Shown here: positions 7,604 to 18,869 of the stretch, one piece after another
Numbering within the stretch: the first letter of the stretch is position 1
Layout of the letters: every line of letters starts with the position of its first letter
Assembly (NCBI GenBank): GCA_016699715.1
Contig: CP065007.1
Coordinates: 248,001-312,000, forward strand
Direction of reading: 5' to 3'
Source of the DNA: Candidatus Competibacteraceae bacterium
Lineage (GTDB): Bacteria; Pseudomonadota; Gammaproteobacteria; Competibacterales; Competibacteraceae
DNA: 64,000 nucleotides
Position numbers and translations under genes: made by a program
The notes under the pieces: generated by a model
Told to the model about the DNA's origin: nothing
The model's input: the letters and a program-made list of their open reading frames with translations, nothing else
The model's database searches: none

Positions 7604-10600
7604 TTAAGCTATAGCAATGTGTCCAGCCACATTCTGGATGACCCCACGCTGAATGGCATCATCCAGAATGATCGAGACGATGTTGCGCATATCCTCGGTG
7701 ACACGGCCAAACCCAAGCTTCTCGCAGACAGACGCCGGAACAGCGTCGCGCTCGACCCCGTAGCTCTCACGGGCTACCAACAGGATGGCTTGTTCGATCT
7801 CCTCCGGCGCGACTTTATCCAACTTACGCATGTTGGCCGGCAGTTTGGCGCGGCTGCGGACCACCGCCGTGGTCATATGCGGGCTCCACAGCCATTGCGA
7901 ACGCTTGCTGCACACCTGACCACTGCGGAGTGCCATTTCGATTGCCTGGTCGATGGCGTTCTGGATGCGATTGCCCAGCCGTTTGATTCCGGCCGCTTCG
8001 GCGATGCGGCGGACGACCTCTTCTCGATGCACAGGGCTTTCACCGTCGACGACTCCCCTGACCCACTCCACCCGCTTGGCCATCGATACCCGATGGAGTT
8101 CTTCACCTTCAAGCGACAGCGAAAGGCTCGCGAGCCGATAATCCGGGACCGAGGGAATAGACTCTGATGCTTCGTCGCTCTCAGCCCTTTGAAGGGGTAT
8201 GTCGGTGGCCTCTTCGGATCGCTCGGGCTTTGTTTCGATAACGGGCGTCGATGCATTTTGCCCAGCCTTGGCCTGCTCGATGGCCGCCAGCGCCTTGCGC
8301 AACTCGCGATCCGGGTAGGTGAACCAGTCGGTACTCCAGATGCGATGAATGCGCCACCCCAAACCCTCGAGCACCTGCTGGCGCAACCTGTCCCGATCCC
8401 GCGCCGAGCGTGAACTGTGATAAGTCGCGCCGTCGCACTCGATTCCGAGCAGATAGCGTCCGGGTTGCTCGTGATCGAGAACCGCCAAGTCGATGAAGAA
8501 GCCGCCTGAACCAACCTGGGCGTGCAATTGATGACCGTGGGACGCAATTGCCTGCATAACGGCCTCCTCAAAGGGCGAATCAGCTTCGCCGCCGGTTGGC
8601 CGTGGCACATCAAGCACACCGGTCTCCGCATATTTGAGGAAGGTCTTCAGGGCCGCAACTCCCCGAGATTGGGTACGCGCCAAATCGATGTCATCGTGGC
8701 GCAAGTTGGTGAAGACTTCGCAGCGTAGCCGAGCACGGGTGATCAATACATTGAGACGTCGCTCGCCACCTTCGCCGTTGAGCGGACCAAAGTTGTGTGC
8801 GACGTAGCCTTCGGCCGTCTTGCCGTACCCGATAGAGATAAAGATCACGTCGCGCTCGTCGCCCTGGACGCTTTCCAGGTTCTTGACGAAGAACGGTTCG
8901 TGCGGGTGCTGGTTGAAGAAGTCCTCACAAGTCGAATCGCGGCGGCGCAGTAATTCAAGATGATCGAGAATCGCCTGCGTCTGGGCCGAGCTGAATGCCG
9001 CAACGCCCAGCGTCAGGTCGGGTCGTTGTCTGGCATGATCCAGCACGGCTTCGGCGACCGCCTTGGCTTCGAGGGGGTTGGTGCGCGTCTTACCACGGTC
9101 GTAAGCGGTATCCGGCAGGGGCCGGAACACCAGACCCAGGTGATTCCGCTCGGCGTGCGGGCTTGGGAAGATCACCAGCCTGTCGTTGTAGAACTCATGG
9201 TTTGAAACAGCGATGAGGGAATCGTGACGGCTTCGGTAGTGCCAACGCAACATGCGCTGGGGCGCGCCTCGACTTACGATCAGCCCAAGGATGCTCTCCA
9301 TGTCGGCCGTGGCGCTTTCGATCTCTTCATCCTCGTCGCCATCCCCGATCATGGCGTCGAAGAAACGGGTTGGCGGCAACTGCTTGCTATCGCCGACCAC
9401 TACAAGTTGCCTGCCGCGTGCGATGGCGCCGAGCGCATCGACTGGTTTTACCTGGCTCGCTTCATCGAAGACCACCAGATCGAAGCTGACGCTCCCCGGT
9501 GGCAGGTAAGACGCAATTGACAAAGGACTCATCATAAACACTGGCTTAATCGCCTGGATTGCCCGCGCTGCGCGTGTCATGAGCTTTCGAATAGGAAGGT
9601 GACGAGCTTTCTTTTCAAACTCGCGTGCCAGTACGCCCAGTTGGCCGCCCCCCGTACTGTGTGGCAGATTTTCCCAGTGCTGGGAAGCCAGCTTGATCCG
9701 GTTGAGTTTCAGGAGGGTTCGGTCCAAATCGCGAAACTGGCCGATGTCCAGTTCGTGCTTGCCGCCGTCGAAATATCGGATCGGCGCGCGTTCTTCATAC
9801 GCCTTGCGAATCAGCGTGTCGAAGTAGGCGTGAAGCAATATGGCCTCAAGATGCGTACCCGCATGAGGCCAATCCCGAGCAATCCGCAGGAGCCAGTCGA
9901 GCCCGGCGTCGGTTAACTCGCTCGCATAGTGGTTGAAGGCGATCTGTTGGGAGAGGGTGTCCAGATTTTCGAGCATCGACGCTACGACGCTGGCGTGAGT
10001 GCGCCAGTCGCTGTCGGGTCTGGTCGGGCTTAGCATTCCGTTGCGGCAATCCAATCGCTGGATGGCAAGCTGGTAGTAGTGTCCCCCTGTGTCCAGCAGC
10101 GTCCGCGTTTCTTGCGCCAAGCGCTGTAATTTGTCTTGATCGATCCCGACCTCAACATAGTCGATCAGGGCGGGGGGAAGGGTTCCGTCCGCAATACCGG
10201 CATGCAGGCTGGCTACCCAGTGGATGACCGCGTCCAATTGCGACCAGTCGGAACGCTCGCCTTGCCAACCGGCACCAAACAGTTCGCGCCCGACCGTCTC
10301 CAGTTCCCGCAGATTCCCGCGCACGCGGTTGGCTTCAAGCACAGCGTCCACCAACTCAAGTTGTCGGTCCGCCCCGCGTGGCCCTGAACCCTTGCACAGA
10401 CCATCGAGGTAATTACGCGCCCGCCGATACTCACCGGAGCATCCGCGCCACCATTTGTGTGCCAGTCGGTTCAGTATCTGGCGGGTTTCCAGCAGATCTT
10501 GGTCCCACGCTTCCGGGATCAATACGTCTTCGTAGCGTGCCTGAAGTTTCTGGTATTGCTGGCCGGTCTGTAGGAGCGTTTCCACTCGTTCCCTCGCCTC

Positions 10601-12313
10601 GACCCACAGGCGACTGCGGATCGCCACTCCCTTCAGCACCGGCGCGTCCAGCAAACGGCGAGCGAAGTCGAGCAGACCGACGCCATGGTGATTGGCGGGC
10701 ACTGCCACGCCCATGGTCGCGGCCAGCAATCGAGCGGTGGCATCGAGCTTGATGAACGTGTCTTGCAACCCTGTCAGCATCCTGCGGATTTCCTCCTTGT
10801 CCGCTGGCAGCAGGACGCGGAGTTGGCTTTGGCAAAATAGGTGCCGAGCTGGCGGGCCCATCTCCCAAAATAGATGGGCCTGCACGCGGTCAGCCAACAT
10901 CTGTTTCTTAAGCAGGTCATCCCTGGACCAGTTCAGCAAAGTCGCCCGGAACGAGTCGGGCGAGAGATGCTCGGGAGGCAATTGTGGCAGTTCCACCTCA
11001 GTAAGCCGCTCGCGCAATCGAGTCGCTGCCCCGATAGCCTGGTGTGGCGTACAGCGAGCCGCACCCAGTGGGCTGTTCATCGCTTCACTGTAAGCGTTGA
11101 GACGGTCCCGCAATTCCCGGTAGAGTTGGATCTGGCCGTCTGTATCCCGACCCAACGGCCGACCCAGTTCAACCACTCGCTTCAATTCGCCCAGCACCGT
11201 TTTCTTGTGCGCGTTGTAGCTGTGCAGTTCCAAGCAGGCGTCACCAATGCCGACCTCGTCGAGACGGCGCTTCACGACCTCCAGCGCCGCCATCTTCTCG
11301 GAAACGAACAGCACCTTCTGGCCACGGCCAAAGGCATCGGCGATGAGGTTGGTGATTGTCTGGGACTTGCCGGTGCCGGGCGGTCCCTGAATGACCAAAT
11401 TGCGACCGCTGGCCACATCCAGCACCGCAAGCAACTGGGAGCTGTCGGCATCGACGACCTGGTGTGTGGCGCCTGGATCGATATGCTGATCGACATGGGT
11501 CTCATCGGTAAACGGGGACGGTTCATCCCGGAACCCCTCGCCGAGCAGCGATGTGATGAGCGGATGCGCCGACAGTGTTCCAGCTTCAGACCAAGCGCTG
11601 TCATCCAAATCCCGGTACATGAGGAGCTTACCGAAGGAAAAAAAGCCGAGGGCGACCTCATCCTCGGCCAAGGACCAGCCCGGCTTCTGTTCGATCACCT
11701 TCCGAACGGCGTTGAAATAGGCTGAAACATCGAAATCGTCGGATTCCGGGAAAGGGGGCAGCACGATACCGAAATCTTTCAGCTTGCCGGCAAGCGACAG
11801 GTTGGGTTCCAAATCATCGTCGTTATAGTGGATTTGGAACCGGCCGCGAACGTTTTTCCGGTCCAGATCGACTGGCACCAGGATGAGCGGAGCCTTACGC
11901 GGCTGTTCGTTGCTCTCATTTTCAAACCAGGTGAGCATCCCTAGCGCGAGGAACAGGACATTAGCGCCGCGCTCTTCGATGAAACTTTTGGCAGCGTAGT
12001 GCGTTTTCAGCAGGCGGGATTGCAGCACCTTCTCGGTGTGGGGAGTTAGGAGATTCGAACCCTGGTCGCTCCCTGGCTCTGGTCGCCCTGCCTCGTCGTT
12101 TTGCGGTTCGGGCACACCGAGGAAACCGATGGCTTTGCCTTGGCGCATCAGCAAATCGAAGATATCGGCTGAGCGCCCGCCCACAATGTCAGCCCCACGA
12201 GCCTTTGAGGTTCGGTAGTTCAGCAGTGGATTGCGAAGGCCCAGATCGAGCAGTTCCTGCCGGGCCATGCCAAGCTGCTGGACGATTTGGGCGTTGACGG
12301 GCGTCGCACTCAT
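7604..12313 (-). CDS. Large DUF4011 / SF1 helicase / MTES_1575-type nuclease / DUF3320 protein, putative antiviral
   Basis: A 1569-residue protein, the largest in the window. The ATG at 12311-12313 has AAGGA about 9 nt upstream and is preferred over a TTG at 12328. Residues 12-50 carry the DUF4011 opening (ARQELLDLGLRNPLLNY). The helicase core is split: Walker A GPPGTGKS (310-317), then a long helical insert, then VVFDEASQ (947-954), GDSKQLPPT (974-982), WHYRSRHDSLI (about 1024) and the late motifs SVQGDERDV and NVLITRAR (about 1148-1195). Residues 1245-1340 look like a Vsr/DUF559-related nuclease (IDLAVLD, GIECDGATYH). The C-terminus (about 1455-1560) resembles DUF3320. Such Upf1-like helicase-nuclease fusions are regarded as defence proteins; the role here is inferred. 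It is alone between a tRNA array and yhbY, with no integrase. Confidence 0.85.
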   Translation of the reverse strand: MSATPVNAQIVQQLGMARQELLDLGLRNPLLNYRTSKARGADIVGGRSADIFDLLMRQGKAIGFLGVPEPQNDEAGRPEPGSDQGSNLLTPHTEKVLQSRLLKTHYAAKSFIEERGANVLFLALGMLTWFENESNEQPRKAPLILVPVDLDRKNVRGRFQIHYNDDDLEPNLSLAGKLKDFGIVLPPFPESDDFDVSAYFNAVRKVIEQKPGWSLAEDEVALGFFSFGKLLMYRDLDDSAWSEAGTLSAHPLITSLLGEGFRDEPSPFTDETHVDQHIDPGATHQVVDADSSQLLAVLDVASGRNLVIQGPPGTGKSQTITNLIADAFGRGQKVLFVSEKMAALEVVKRRLDEVGIGDACLELHSYNAHKKTVLGELKRVVELGRPLGRDTDGQIQLYRELRDRLNAYSEAMNSPLGAARCTPHQAIGAATRLRERLTEVELPQLPPEHLSPDSFRATLLNWSRDDLLKKQMLADRVQAHLFWEMGPPARHLFCQSQLRVLLPADKEEIRRMLTGLQDTFIKLDATARLLAATMGVAVPANHHGVGLLDFARRLLDAPVLKGVAIRSRLWVEARERVETLLQTGQQYQKLQARYEDVLIPEAWDQDLLETRQILNRLAHKWWRGCSGEYRRARNYLDGLCKGSGPRGADRQLELVDAVLEANRVRGNLRELETVGRELFGAGWQGERSDWSQLDAVIHWVASLHAGIADGTLPPALIDYVEVGIDQDKLQRLAQETRTLLDTGGHYYQLAIQRLDCRNGMLSPTRPDSDWRTHASVVASMLENLDTLSQQIAFNHYASELTDAGLDWLLRIARDWPHAGTHLEAILLHAYFDTLIRKAYEERAPIRYFDGGKHELDIGQFRDLDRTLLKLNRIKLASQHWENLPHSTGGGQLGVLAREFEKKARHLPIRKLMTRAARAIQAIKPVFMMSPLSIASYLPPGSVSFDLVVFDEASQVKPVDALGAIARGRQLVVVGDSKQLPPTRFFDAMIGDGDEDEEIESATADMESILGLIVSRGAPQRMLRWHYRSRHDSLIAVSNHEFYNDRLVIFPSPHAERNHLGLVFRPLPDTAYDRGKTRTNPLEAKAVAEAVLDHARQRPDLTLGVAAFSSAQTQAILDHLELLRRRDSTCEDFFNQHPHEPFFVKNLESVQGDERDVIFISIGYGKTAEGYVAHNFGPLNGEGGERRLNVLITRARLRCEVFTNLRHDDIDLARTQSRGVAALKTFLKYAETGVLDVPRPTGGEADSPFEEAVMQAIASHGHQLHAQVGSGGFFIDLAVLDHEQPGRYLLGIECDGATYHSSRSARDRDRLRQQVLEGLGWRIHRIWSTDWFTYPDRELRKALAAIEQAKAGQNASTPVIETKPERSEEATDIPLQRAESDEASESIPSVPDYRLASLSLSLEGEELHRVSMAKRVEWVRGVVDGESPVHREEVVRRIAEAAGIKRLGNRIQNAIDQAIEMALRSGQVCSKRSQWLWSPHMTTAVVRSRAKLPANMRKLDKVAPEEIEQAILLVARESYGVERDAVPASVCEKLGFGRVTEDMRNIVSIILDDAIQRGVIQNVAGHIAIA

Positions 12314-12448
12314 AGAATAATCCTTCAAAAAGAGCGGTTCTTGCTCGTAAACCCTGAATTATTCGTCGGTTCGCTCAGGCTGGCGCGTAAAAACGCACGA
12401 TCCGCAATTGACGCCACGCTGCTGAACCGTTGACAATCCTTGGATAGT

Positions 12449-12760
12449 TCACGGCAGTTCGATGCGCGGCGTTTCATGATTGCGGCGGAACAACGTGGCG
12501 ATGTGTCCGATCCGCTGGACCAGCGTCGCGTCGGTCGTCGCGCAAATCTCCGCGATCATCGCTTCCCGCGTTTCGCGATCTTCGGCGTTGACTCGAATTT
12601 TGATCAGTTCGTGATGGTCGAGAGCCAGCAGGATCTCATGGGTGACCGTCGGCGTGATGCCGCTGTCACCGATAATCACGACCGGCTTGCGGTGATGGGC
12701 CAGGGCTTTGAGATGACGCTTTTGCGGGTTGGTCAGAGTGAGCACGGGATAACCGGACAT
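12449..12760 (-). CDS. yhbY: Ribosome assembly RNA-binding protein YhbY
   Basis: A 103-residue single-domain CRS1/YhbY (CRM) protein that binds pre-50S particles. It contains LTNPQKRHLKALAHHRKPVV and the loop GDSGITPTVTHEILLAL, followed by ELIKIRV. Length and motifs match the family. It is divergent from the rlmE-ftsH block, the usual arrangement. Its ATG (12758-12760) overlaps by two bases the ATG of the small rightward frame at 12759, so each gene's leader lies inside the other's coding region. No strong ribosome site is seen upstream of the ATG. Confidence 0.95.
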   Translation of the reverse strand: MSGYPVLTLTNPQKRHLKALAHHRKPVVIIGDSGITPTVTHEILLALDHHELIKIRVNAEDRETREAMIAEICATTDATLVQRIGHIATLFRRNHETPRIELP

Positions 12761-13028
12761 GGCGAAAGATTCTAACAGTGTAACCGGCGGTAAGGGTCTG
12801 ACGGTAGCTCCGAGCCCTCTGAATGAGGTTAAGCTGGATTTGGGGATTATCCTGGCGGTTGGCGTGTTGCTGCTGCTGGTGCAGGGGCGGGCGCTGGAGA
12901 GTCTGTCGCTGCAATTGCTGCTCTTGCTGAGCTACGGGTTGCTGGGTTTGGTCTGGATCGTCATTCGAGCCCGTCGGGTCATGGCTCAATTTAACCGTAC
13001 ACGGAAACAGCATCCAGATGGCCCGTAG
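12759..13028 (+). CDS. Small two-helix membrane protein, hypothetical
   Basis: An 89-residue frame that I do not recognise. After a polar N-terminus of about 28 residues there are two hydrophobic segments (roughly 28-44 and 50-70), then a basic tail (RARRVMAQFNRTRKQ). The stop overlaps the start of rlmE by 11 bp, suggesting coupling and supporting a real gene. The start codon overlaps the divergent yhbY start, and there is no good ribosome site, which argues for caution. Location would be the inner membrane. It might be related to the neighbouring membrane protease gene ftsH only by position. Confidence 0.5.
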   Translation: MAKDSNSVTGGKGLTVAPSPLNEVKLDLGIILAVGVLLLLVQGRALESLSLQLLLLLSYGLLGLVWIVIRARRVMAQFNRTRKQHPDGP

Positions 13029-13638
13029 TAAAAGCAGTACTCGCTGGTTGCGGGAACACTTCAGCGATGAATACGTGCGTCGCGCCCAAGCGGAGGGCTA
13101 CCGCTCCCGGTCGGTCTACAAGCTGCTGGAAATACAGGAAAAGGACCGATTGTTACGGCCCGGTGTTACGGCAGTGGATCTGGGCGCGGCACCCGGAGGC
13201 TGGTCGCAACTGGCGACGCGGCTGGTTGGCCCACGGGGCGTGGTGATCGCGTTGGATGTGCTGCCGCTTGAACCGCTGGCCGGGGTGGAATTCATCCAGG
13301 GTGATTTCCGCGAGGCAGCGGTGCTGGAAAGATTGCTGAATGCACTGAACAACCGGCCCGTAGACCTTGTAATATCCGATATGGCCCCCAATACCACGGG
13401 TATCAAGGCGGTGGATCAGCCACGTGGCATGTATTTGGCCGAATTGGCGCTGGATTTTGCCCGACAATGTTTACGGCCCGGTGGGGATTTTCTGGTCAAG
13501 GTATTTCAGGGTGAAGGCGTCGATCCATTTCTCAGGGAACTGCGTGCCGCGTTCGCCGCTGTTTCGCCCCGCAAGCCCAAGGCGTCACGCGCCCGTAGTG
13601 CCGAACAGTACGCGTTGGCTAGGAACTATCGTGGATGA
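13018..13638 (+). CDS. rlmE: 23S rRNA (uridine2552-2'-O)-methyltransferase RlmE
   Basis: A 206-residue SAM-dependent methyltransferase (RrmJ/FtsJ) that methylates U2552 in the A-loop of 23S rRNA late in 50S assembly. The N-terminus SSTRWLREHFSDEYVRRAQ and YRSRSVYKLLEI matches the family. Motif I is VDLGAAPGGWSQ, and DLVISDMAPNTTG carries the catalytic aspartate. GDFLVKVFQGEG carries the second catalytic lysine. It precedes ftsH as in E. coli. The start at 13018 overlaps the end of the small upstream frame. Confidence 0.97.
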   Translation: MARSKSSTRWLREHFSDEYVRRAQAEGYRSRSVYKLLEIQEKDRLLRPGVTAVDLGAAPGGWSQLATRLVGPRGVVIALDVLPLEPLAGVEFIQGDFREAAVLERLLNALNNRPVDLVISDMAPNTTGIKAVDQPRGMYLAELALDFARQCLRPGGDFLVKVFQGEGVDPFLRELRAAFAAVSPRKPKASRARSAEQYALARNYRG

Positions 13639-13745
13639 GCTAGTCTAAAAATATTGGATTTTTGAACCTCTTAAGTCCGGAAGGGGTGGGCGATTCCCCA
13701 TTCCGGTATCAGATCACAAGCTTTTGCAGTGTTGAGGTGCGCACC

Positions 13746-15671
<1,926 letters not shown>

Positions 15672-15691
15672 GTTTTCCGCTGGCTTTTTTT

Positions 15692-15717
15692 GCCCTTCTC
15701 CCAGGCGGGAGCAGGGC
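15692..15717 (+). terminator. Stable hairpin downstream of ftsH, no U-tract
   Basis: GCCCTTCTCCC (15692-15702) pairs with GGGAGCAGGGC (15707-15717), with one internal mismatch and a 4-nt loop. It lies 20 bp after the ftsH stop and just before the true terminator hairpin. It may protect the ftsH 3' end from exonucleases. Confidence 0.45.
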
Positions 15718-15730
15718 TCCTCGCAGAGAA

Positions 15731-15763
15731 AACCTTCTTCCGCTAGCGGGAGAAGGTTTTTTT
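15731..15763 (+). terminator. Rho-independent terminator after ftsH
   Basis: AACCTTCT (15731-15738) pairs with AGAAGGTT (15751-15758). The stem can extend inward through CCGC/GCGG, and seven T residues follow (15757-15763). The T-run ends 17 bp before the folP start and just before its GGGAG ribosome site, so folP is either expressed by read-through or has a promoter within this short region. Confidence 0.8.
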
Positions 15764-15780
15764 GTGGGAGTGTGTCAACC

Positions 15781-16611
15781 ATGCTAATAAATTGCGCGGG
15801 AAAAACGCTTGATCTGAGCCGGCCGGCCGTGATGGGGGTGCTCAACGTCACTCCCGATTCGTTTTCCGACGGCGGGCAATATTTGCAACTGGATGCGGCG
15901 TTGCGTCGCGCTGAAATCATGGTGGCGCAAGGCGCGGCGCTGGTCGATGTCGGCGGCGAGTCCACCCGGCCGGGCGCGGCGCCGGTATCGGTACAGGAAG
16001 AGCTGGATCGGGTGCTGCCGGTGGTGGAACGGCTGGCGTGCGAGTTACCGGTGCCGATTTCGGTGGACACGAGTAAACCCGAACTCATGCGCGAGCTGGC
16101 GCGAACCGGCGCCGGCCTGATCAACGACGTGCGAGCACTGCAAATGCCAGGGGCGCTGGCGGTGGCGGCGGCCAGTGGCCTGCCGGTTTGTTTGATGCAC
16201 TTGCGGGGTGAACCCGTCACCATGCAACAAGGACCTGTTTACGCCGATGTGGTTGCCGAGGTCCGCGATTATTTAGCGGCGCGGGTGTGTGCCTGCGAGG
16301 CGGCCGGCATTACCCGCGAGCGGATTTTGGTCGATCCCGGTTTCGGTTTCGGCAAGACCTTGGAGCACAATCTGCACCTGCTCCGCCATCTTGATCGGTT
16401 TACCGACCTGGCGGCTGGCGTACTGGTCGGCATCTCGCGCAAGAGCATGATCGGCGCGTTGCTGGATGTGCCCGCGGGCGAGCGGCTGGCCGGCAGTCTG
16501 GCGGCGGCGACGATCGCCGTTTGGCGGGGGGCGCGTGTCGTCCGCGCCCACGATGTCCGGGAGACGGTCCAGGCCTTGCGCGTCTGCGCCGCCGTGCTGG
16601 CGGCTGGCTAG
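15781..16611 (+). CDS. folP: Dihydropteroate synthase
   Basis: A 276-residue TIM-barrel enzyme that joins p-aminobenzoate to 6-hydroxymethyl-dihydropterin pyrophosphate in folate synthesis; it is the sulfonamide target. Signatures are MGVLNVTPDSFSDGG near the N-terminus, DVGGESTRPGA, and GISRKSMIGALL near the C-terminus. The ATG at 15781 has GGGAG 10 nt upstream; a GTG at 15772 would overlap that site. The order ftsH-folP-glmM is standard in gammaproteobacteria. Confidence 0.97.
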   Translation: MLINCAGKTLDLSRPAVMGVLNVTPDSFSDGGQYLQLDAALRRAEIMVAQGAALVDVGGESTRPGAAPVSVQEELDRVLPVVERLACELPVPISVDTSKPELMRELARTGAGLINDVRALQMPGALAVAAASGLPVCLMHLRGEPVTMQQGPVYADVVAEVRDYLAARVCACEAAGITRERILVDPGFGFGKTLEHNLHLLRHLDRFTDLAAGVLVGISRKSMIGALLDVPAGERLAGSLAAATIAVWRGARVVRAHDVRETVQALRVCAAVLAAG

Positions 16612-16707
16612 GGAGCGGAGTCAGCCTCCGTCAATCAGGGAAGTGCGCTTTGCCCGTACTCCCCGCTACAATAATTTTTTATTTCGTTGAATTTAGGGGA
16701 ATATGGA

Positions 16708-18045
16708 ATGGAGAAACGCTACTTCGGTACGGACGGTATTCGGGGGCGGGTCGGCGAACATCCGATTACGGCGGAGTTCGTGTTGAAGCTGGGCTGGGCG
16801 GTCGGACGGGTGCTCCAGACCAAAGGTTTCAACAAAGTCGTCGTCGGTAAGGACACGCGCATTTCCGGGTATATGTTCGAGTCGGCGCTGGAGGCGGGGC
16901 TGTCGGCGGCCGGGGTCAATATCGCTCTGCTGGGTCCGATGCCCACGCCCGGTATCGCCTATTTGACGCGCACTCTGCACGCCTGCGCGGGTATCGTGGT
17001 CAGTGCCTCGCACAATCCCTATTACGATAATGGTATCAAGTTTTTCTCCCGCGACGGACAAAAATTGCCCGATGCGGTCGAGAAGCAAATCGAGGAATTG
17101 CTGGCGCAACCGCTGGAAACCGCCGAGCCAGACGCCTTGGGCAAGGCCGAGCGTATCGTCGATGCCGCCGGCCGCTACATTGAGTTCTGCAAGAGCACGA
17201 TACCCGCCTATACCAGTCTGGCGGGTATCAAGATGGTGGTGGACTGCGCGCACGGTGCGACCTATCACATTGCTCCGAGCGTCTTTGAGGAAATGGGCGC
17301 GGCCGTGATTCCCTTGGGCGTCGCTCCCGACGGGCTAAACATCAATCTGGACTGTGGTTCCACCAAGCCGGCGGCGTTATGCGCGACCGTGAAGGAACAG
17401 AGCGCCGATCTGGGCATCGCCTTTGACGGAGATGGCGACCGGGTGATCATGGTGGACCATCGCGGTGAAATTCTGGATGGCGACGAACTGCTGTTCATCA
17501 TCGCCCGCGACCGTTTGCGTATCGGCGCCCGGTTCAACGCCGTGGTCGGTACATTGATGACCAACTTGGGCCTTGAAGTAGCGCTGCGGGCTCTGGGGCT
17601 CGAACTGCGCCGCGCCCGGGTTGGAGACCGCTATGTAATGGAATGCCTGCTGGCTGAAAATTTGATTCTGGGGGGCGAAAGCTCCGGTCACATTATCTGC
17701 TTGGATCGAACCACGACCGGTGATGGCATCATCTCCGCATTACAAGTCTTGTCGGCGATGCTGCGTTCCGGCAAGAGTCTACACGATCTCAAGGCCGGTA
17801 TGAGCAAGTGTCCACAAACGCTGATCAATGTGTCGGTTGCCGGGCGTGTGGATTTGCAGCGGGCGCCGATCCAGGAAGCGGTTCAGGCCGTCGAAAATCA
17901 GTTGGGCGACAACGGTCGAGTGCTGCTGCGGTCCTCTGGAACCGAGCCGGTGGTTCGAGTGATGGTCGAGGGTATGGATGCCGGAACCGTCGAGCGCCAC
18001 GCTCGCGAATTGGCCAGCGTGGTGCGGGATGCGTTGTCGGCGTGA
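16708..18045 (+). CDS. glmM: Phosphoglucosamine mutase
   Basis: A 445-residue enzyme converting glucosamine-6-phosphate to glucosamine-1-phosphate for UDP-GlcNAc synthesis, and so for peptidoglycan and lipopolysaccharide. It opens EKRYFGTDGIRG. The active-site serine lies in VVSASHNP (Ser101), and the metal loop is FDGDGDR. The C-terminal phosphate-binding loop is LRSSGTEPVVRVM. The ATG at 16708 has AGGGGA 7 nt upstream; upstream in-frame codons lack homology. Its substrate comes from GlmS, encoded at 52955-54790. Confidence 0.97.
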   Translation: MEKRYFGTDGIRGRVGEHPITAEFVLKLGWAVGRVLQTKGFNKVVVGKDTRISGYMFESALEAGLSAAGVNIALLGPMPTPGIAYLTRTLHACAGIVVSASHNPYYDNGIKFFSRDGQKLPDAVEKQIEELLAQPLETAEPDALGKAERIVDAAGRYIEFCKSTIPAYTSLAGIKMVVDCAHGATYHIAPSVFEEMGAAVIPLGVAPDGLNINLDCGSTKPAALCATVKEQSADLGIAFDGDGDRVIMVDHRGEILDGDELLFIIARDRLRIGARFNAVVGTLMTNLGLEVALRALGLELRRARVGDRYVMECLLAENLILGGESSGHIICLDRTTTGDGIISALQVLSAMLRSGKSLHDLKAGMSKCPQTLINVSVAGRVDLQRAPIQEAVQAVENQLGDNGRVLLRSSGTEPVVRVMVEGMDAGTVERHARELASVVRDALSA

Positions 18046-18107
18046 TTGATTTTCGAGGGTAAAAAACGTAAACTCCCCGGGATTTTCAAAGTGGGAGAGA
18101 TAGCGAT

Positions 18108-18860
18108 ATGCGCCGTAAGTTCGTGGCTGGAAACTGGAAAATGAATGGCTCGGCCAACAGCATTCGCGAGTTGCTGCAAGGCGTTCGCGAAGGTGCCGCC
18201 GAGGTTGCGGCCGTCGAACTGGCGGTGTTTCCGTCGTTCGTATACCTGGGGCTGGTCGAGCAGCAATTGTCTGGCTCCTCGGTTGGCTGGGGCGCGCAAA
18301 ATCTGTCCGAGTACGCCTCGGGGGCGCACACCGGAGAGGTGGCGGGTTCGATGTTGCAGGATTTTCATTGCGACTACGCCATCGTCGGCCACTCGGAGCG
18401 GCGTACCCTGTATGGTGAAACCGACGAGATTGTCGCTCGAAAGTTTGCCGCCGCCCGTAAGGTCGGACTCAAGCCCATCCTCTGCGTCGGAGAGACTCTG
18501 CAGGAACGCGAGCAGGGGGTAACCGAGGCGGTGGTCGAGCGGCAAATCAAGGCAGTGTTGGATCTGGAAGGCATTGGTGGTTTTGCCGATGCGGTGATTG
18601 CTTACGAGCCGGTATGGGCGATCGGTACCGGTCGGACCGCCACTGCTGGGCAGGCCCAGGAGGTTCATGCCTTCATTCGCGCCAAGTTGACGCAACTGGA
18701 TTCTGCGCTGGCGAACCAGCTTCGCATTCTGTATGGCGGTAGCATGAAAGCCGCCAATGCCGCGGAGCTGCTGGCCATGCCGGATATCGACGGAGGTTTG
18801 ATCGGCGGTGCTTCGCTCGAAGCCAAGGAGTTTCTGGCGATTGCCAAGGCAGGCTGTTAA
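18108..18860 (+). CDS. tpiA: Triosephosphate isomerase
   Basis: A 250-residue glycolytic TIM barrel interconverting dihydroxyacetone phosphate and glyceraldehyde-3-phosphate. The catalytic residues are visible: Lys11 in AGNWKMN, His95 in VGHSERR and Glu167 in AYEPVWAIGTG. The phosphate loop YGGSMKAANA is present near residue 210. GGGAGAG lies upstream of the ATG. The gene sits between glmM and secG, an order also seen in Pseudomonas. It would also serve the Calvin cycle if the organism uses one. Confidence 0.97.
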   Translation: MRRKFVAGNWKMNGSANSIRELLQGVREGAAEVAAVELAVFPSFVYLGLVEQQLSGSSVGWGAQNLSEYASGAHTGEVAGSMLQDFHCDYAIVGHSERRTLYGETDEIVARKFAAARKVGLKPILCVGETLQEREQGVTEAVVERQIKAVLDLEGIGGFADAVIAYEPVWAIGTGRTATAGQAQEVHAFIRAKLTQLDSALANQLRILYGGSMKAANAAELLAMPDIDGGLIGGASLEAKEFLAIAKAGC

Positions 18861-18869
18861 ACTGCCGCC

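Noticed and set aside
7274..8167. A 297-codon plus-strand frame covering two tRNA genes and the end of the helicase gene
   Set aside because: It runs through tRNA-Cys and tRNA-Leu and is antisense to a clearly coding region.
7491..12448. A full genomic island at tRNA-Leu
   Set aside because: No integrase, no duplicated tRNA 3' end and no other accessory gene were found; only one gene is present between the tRNA and yhbY.
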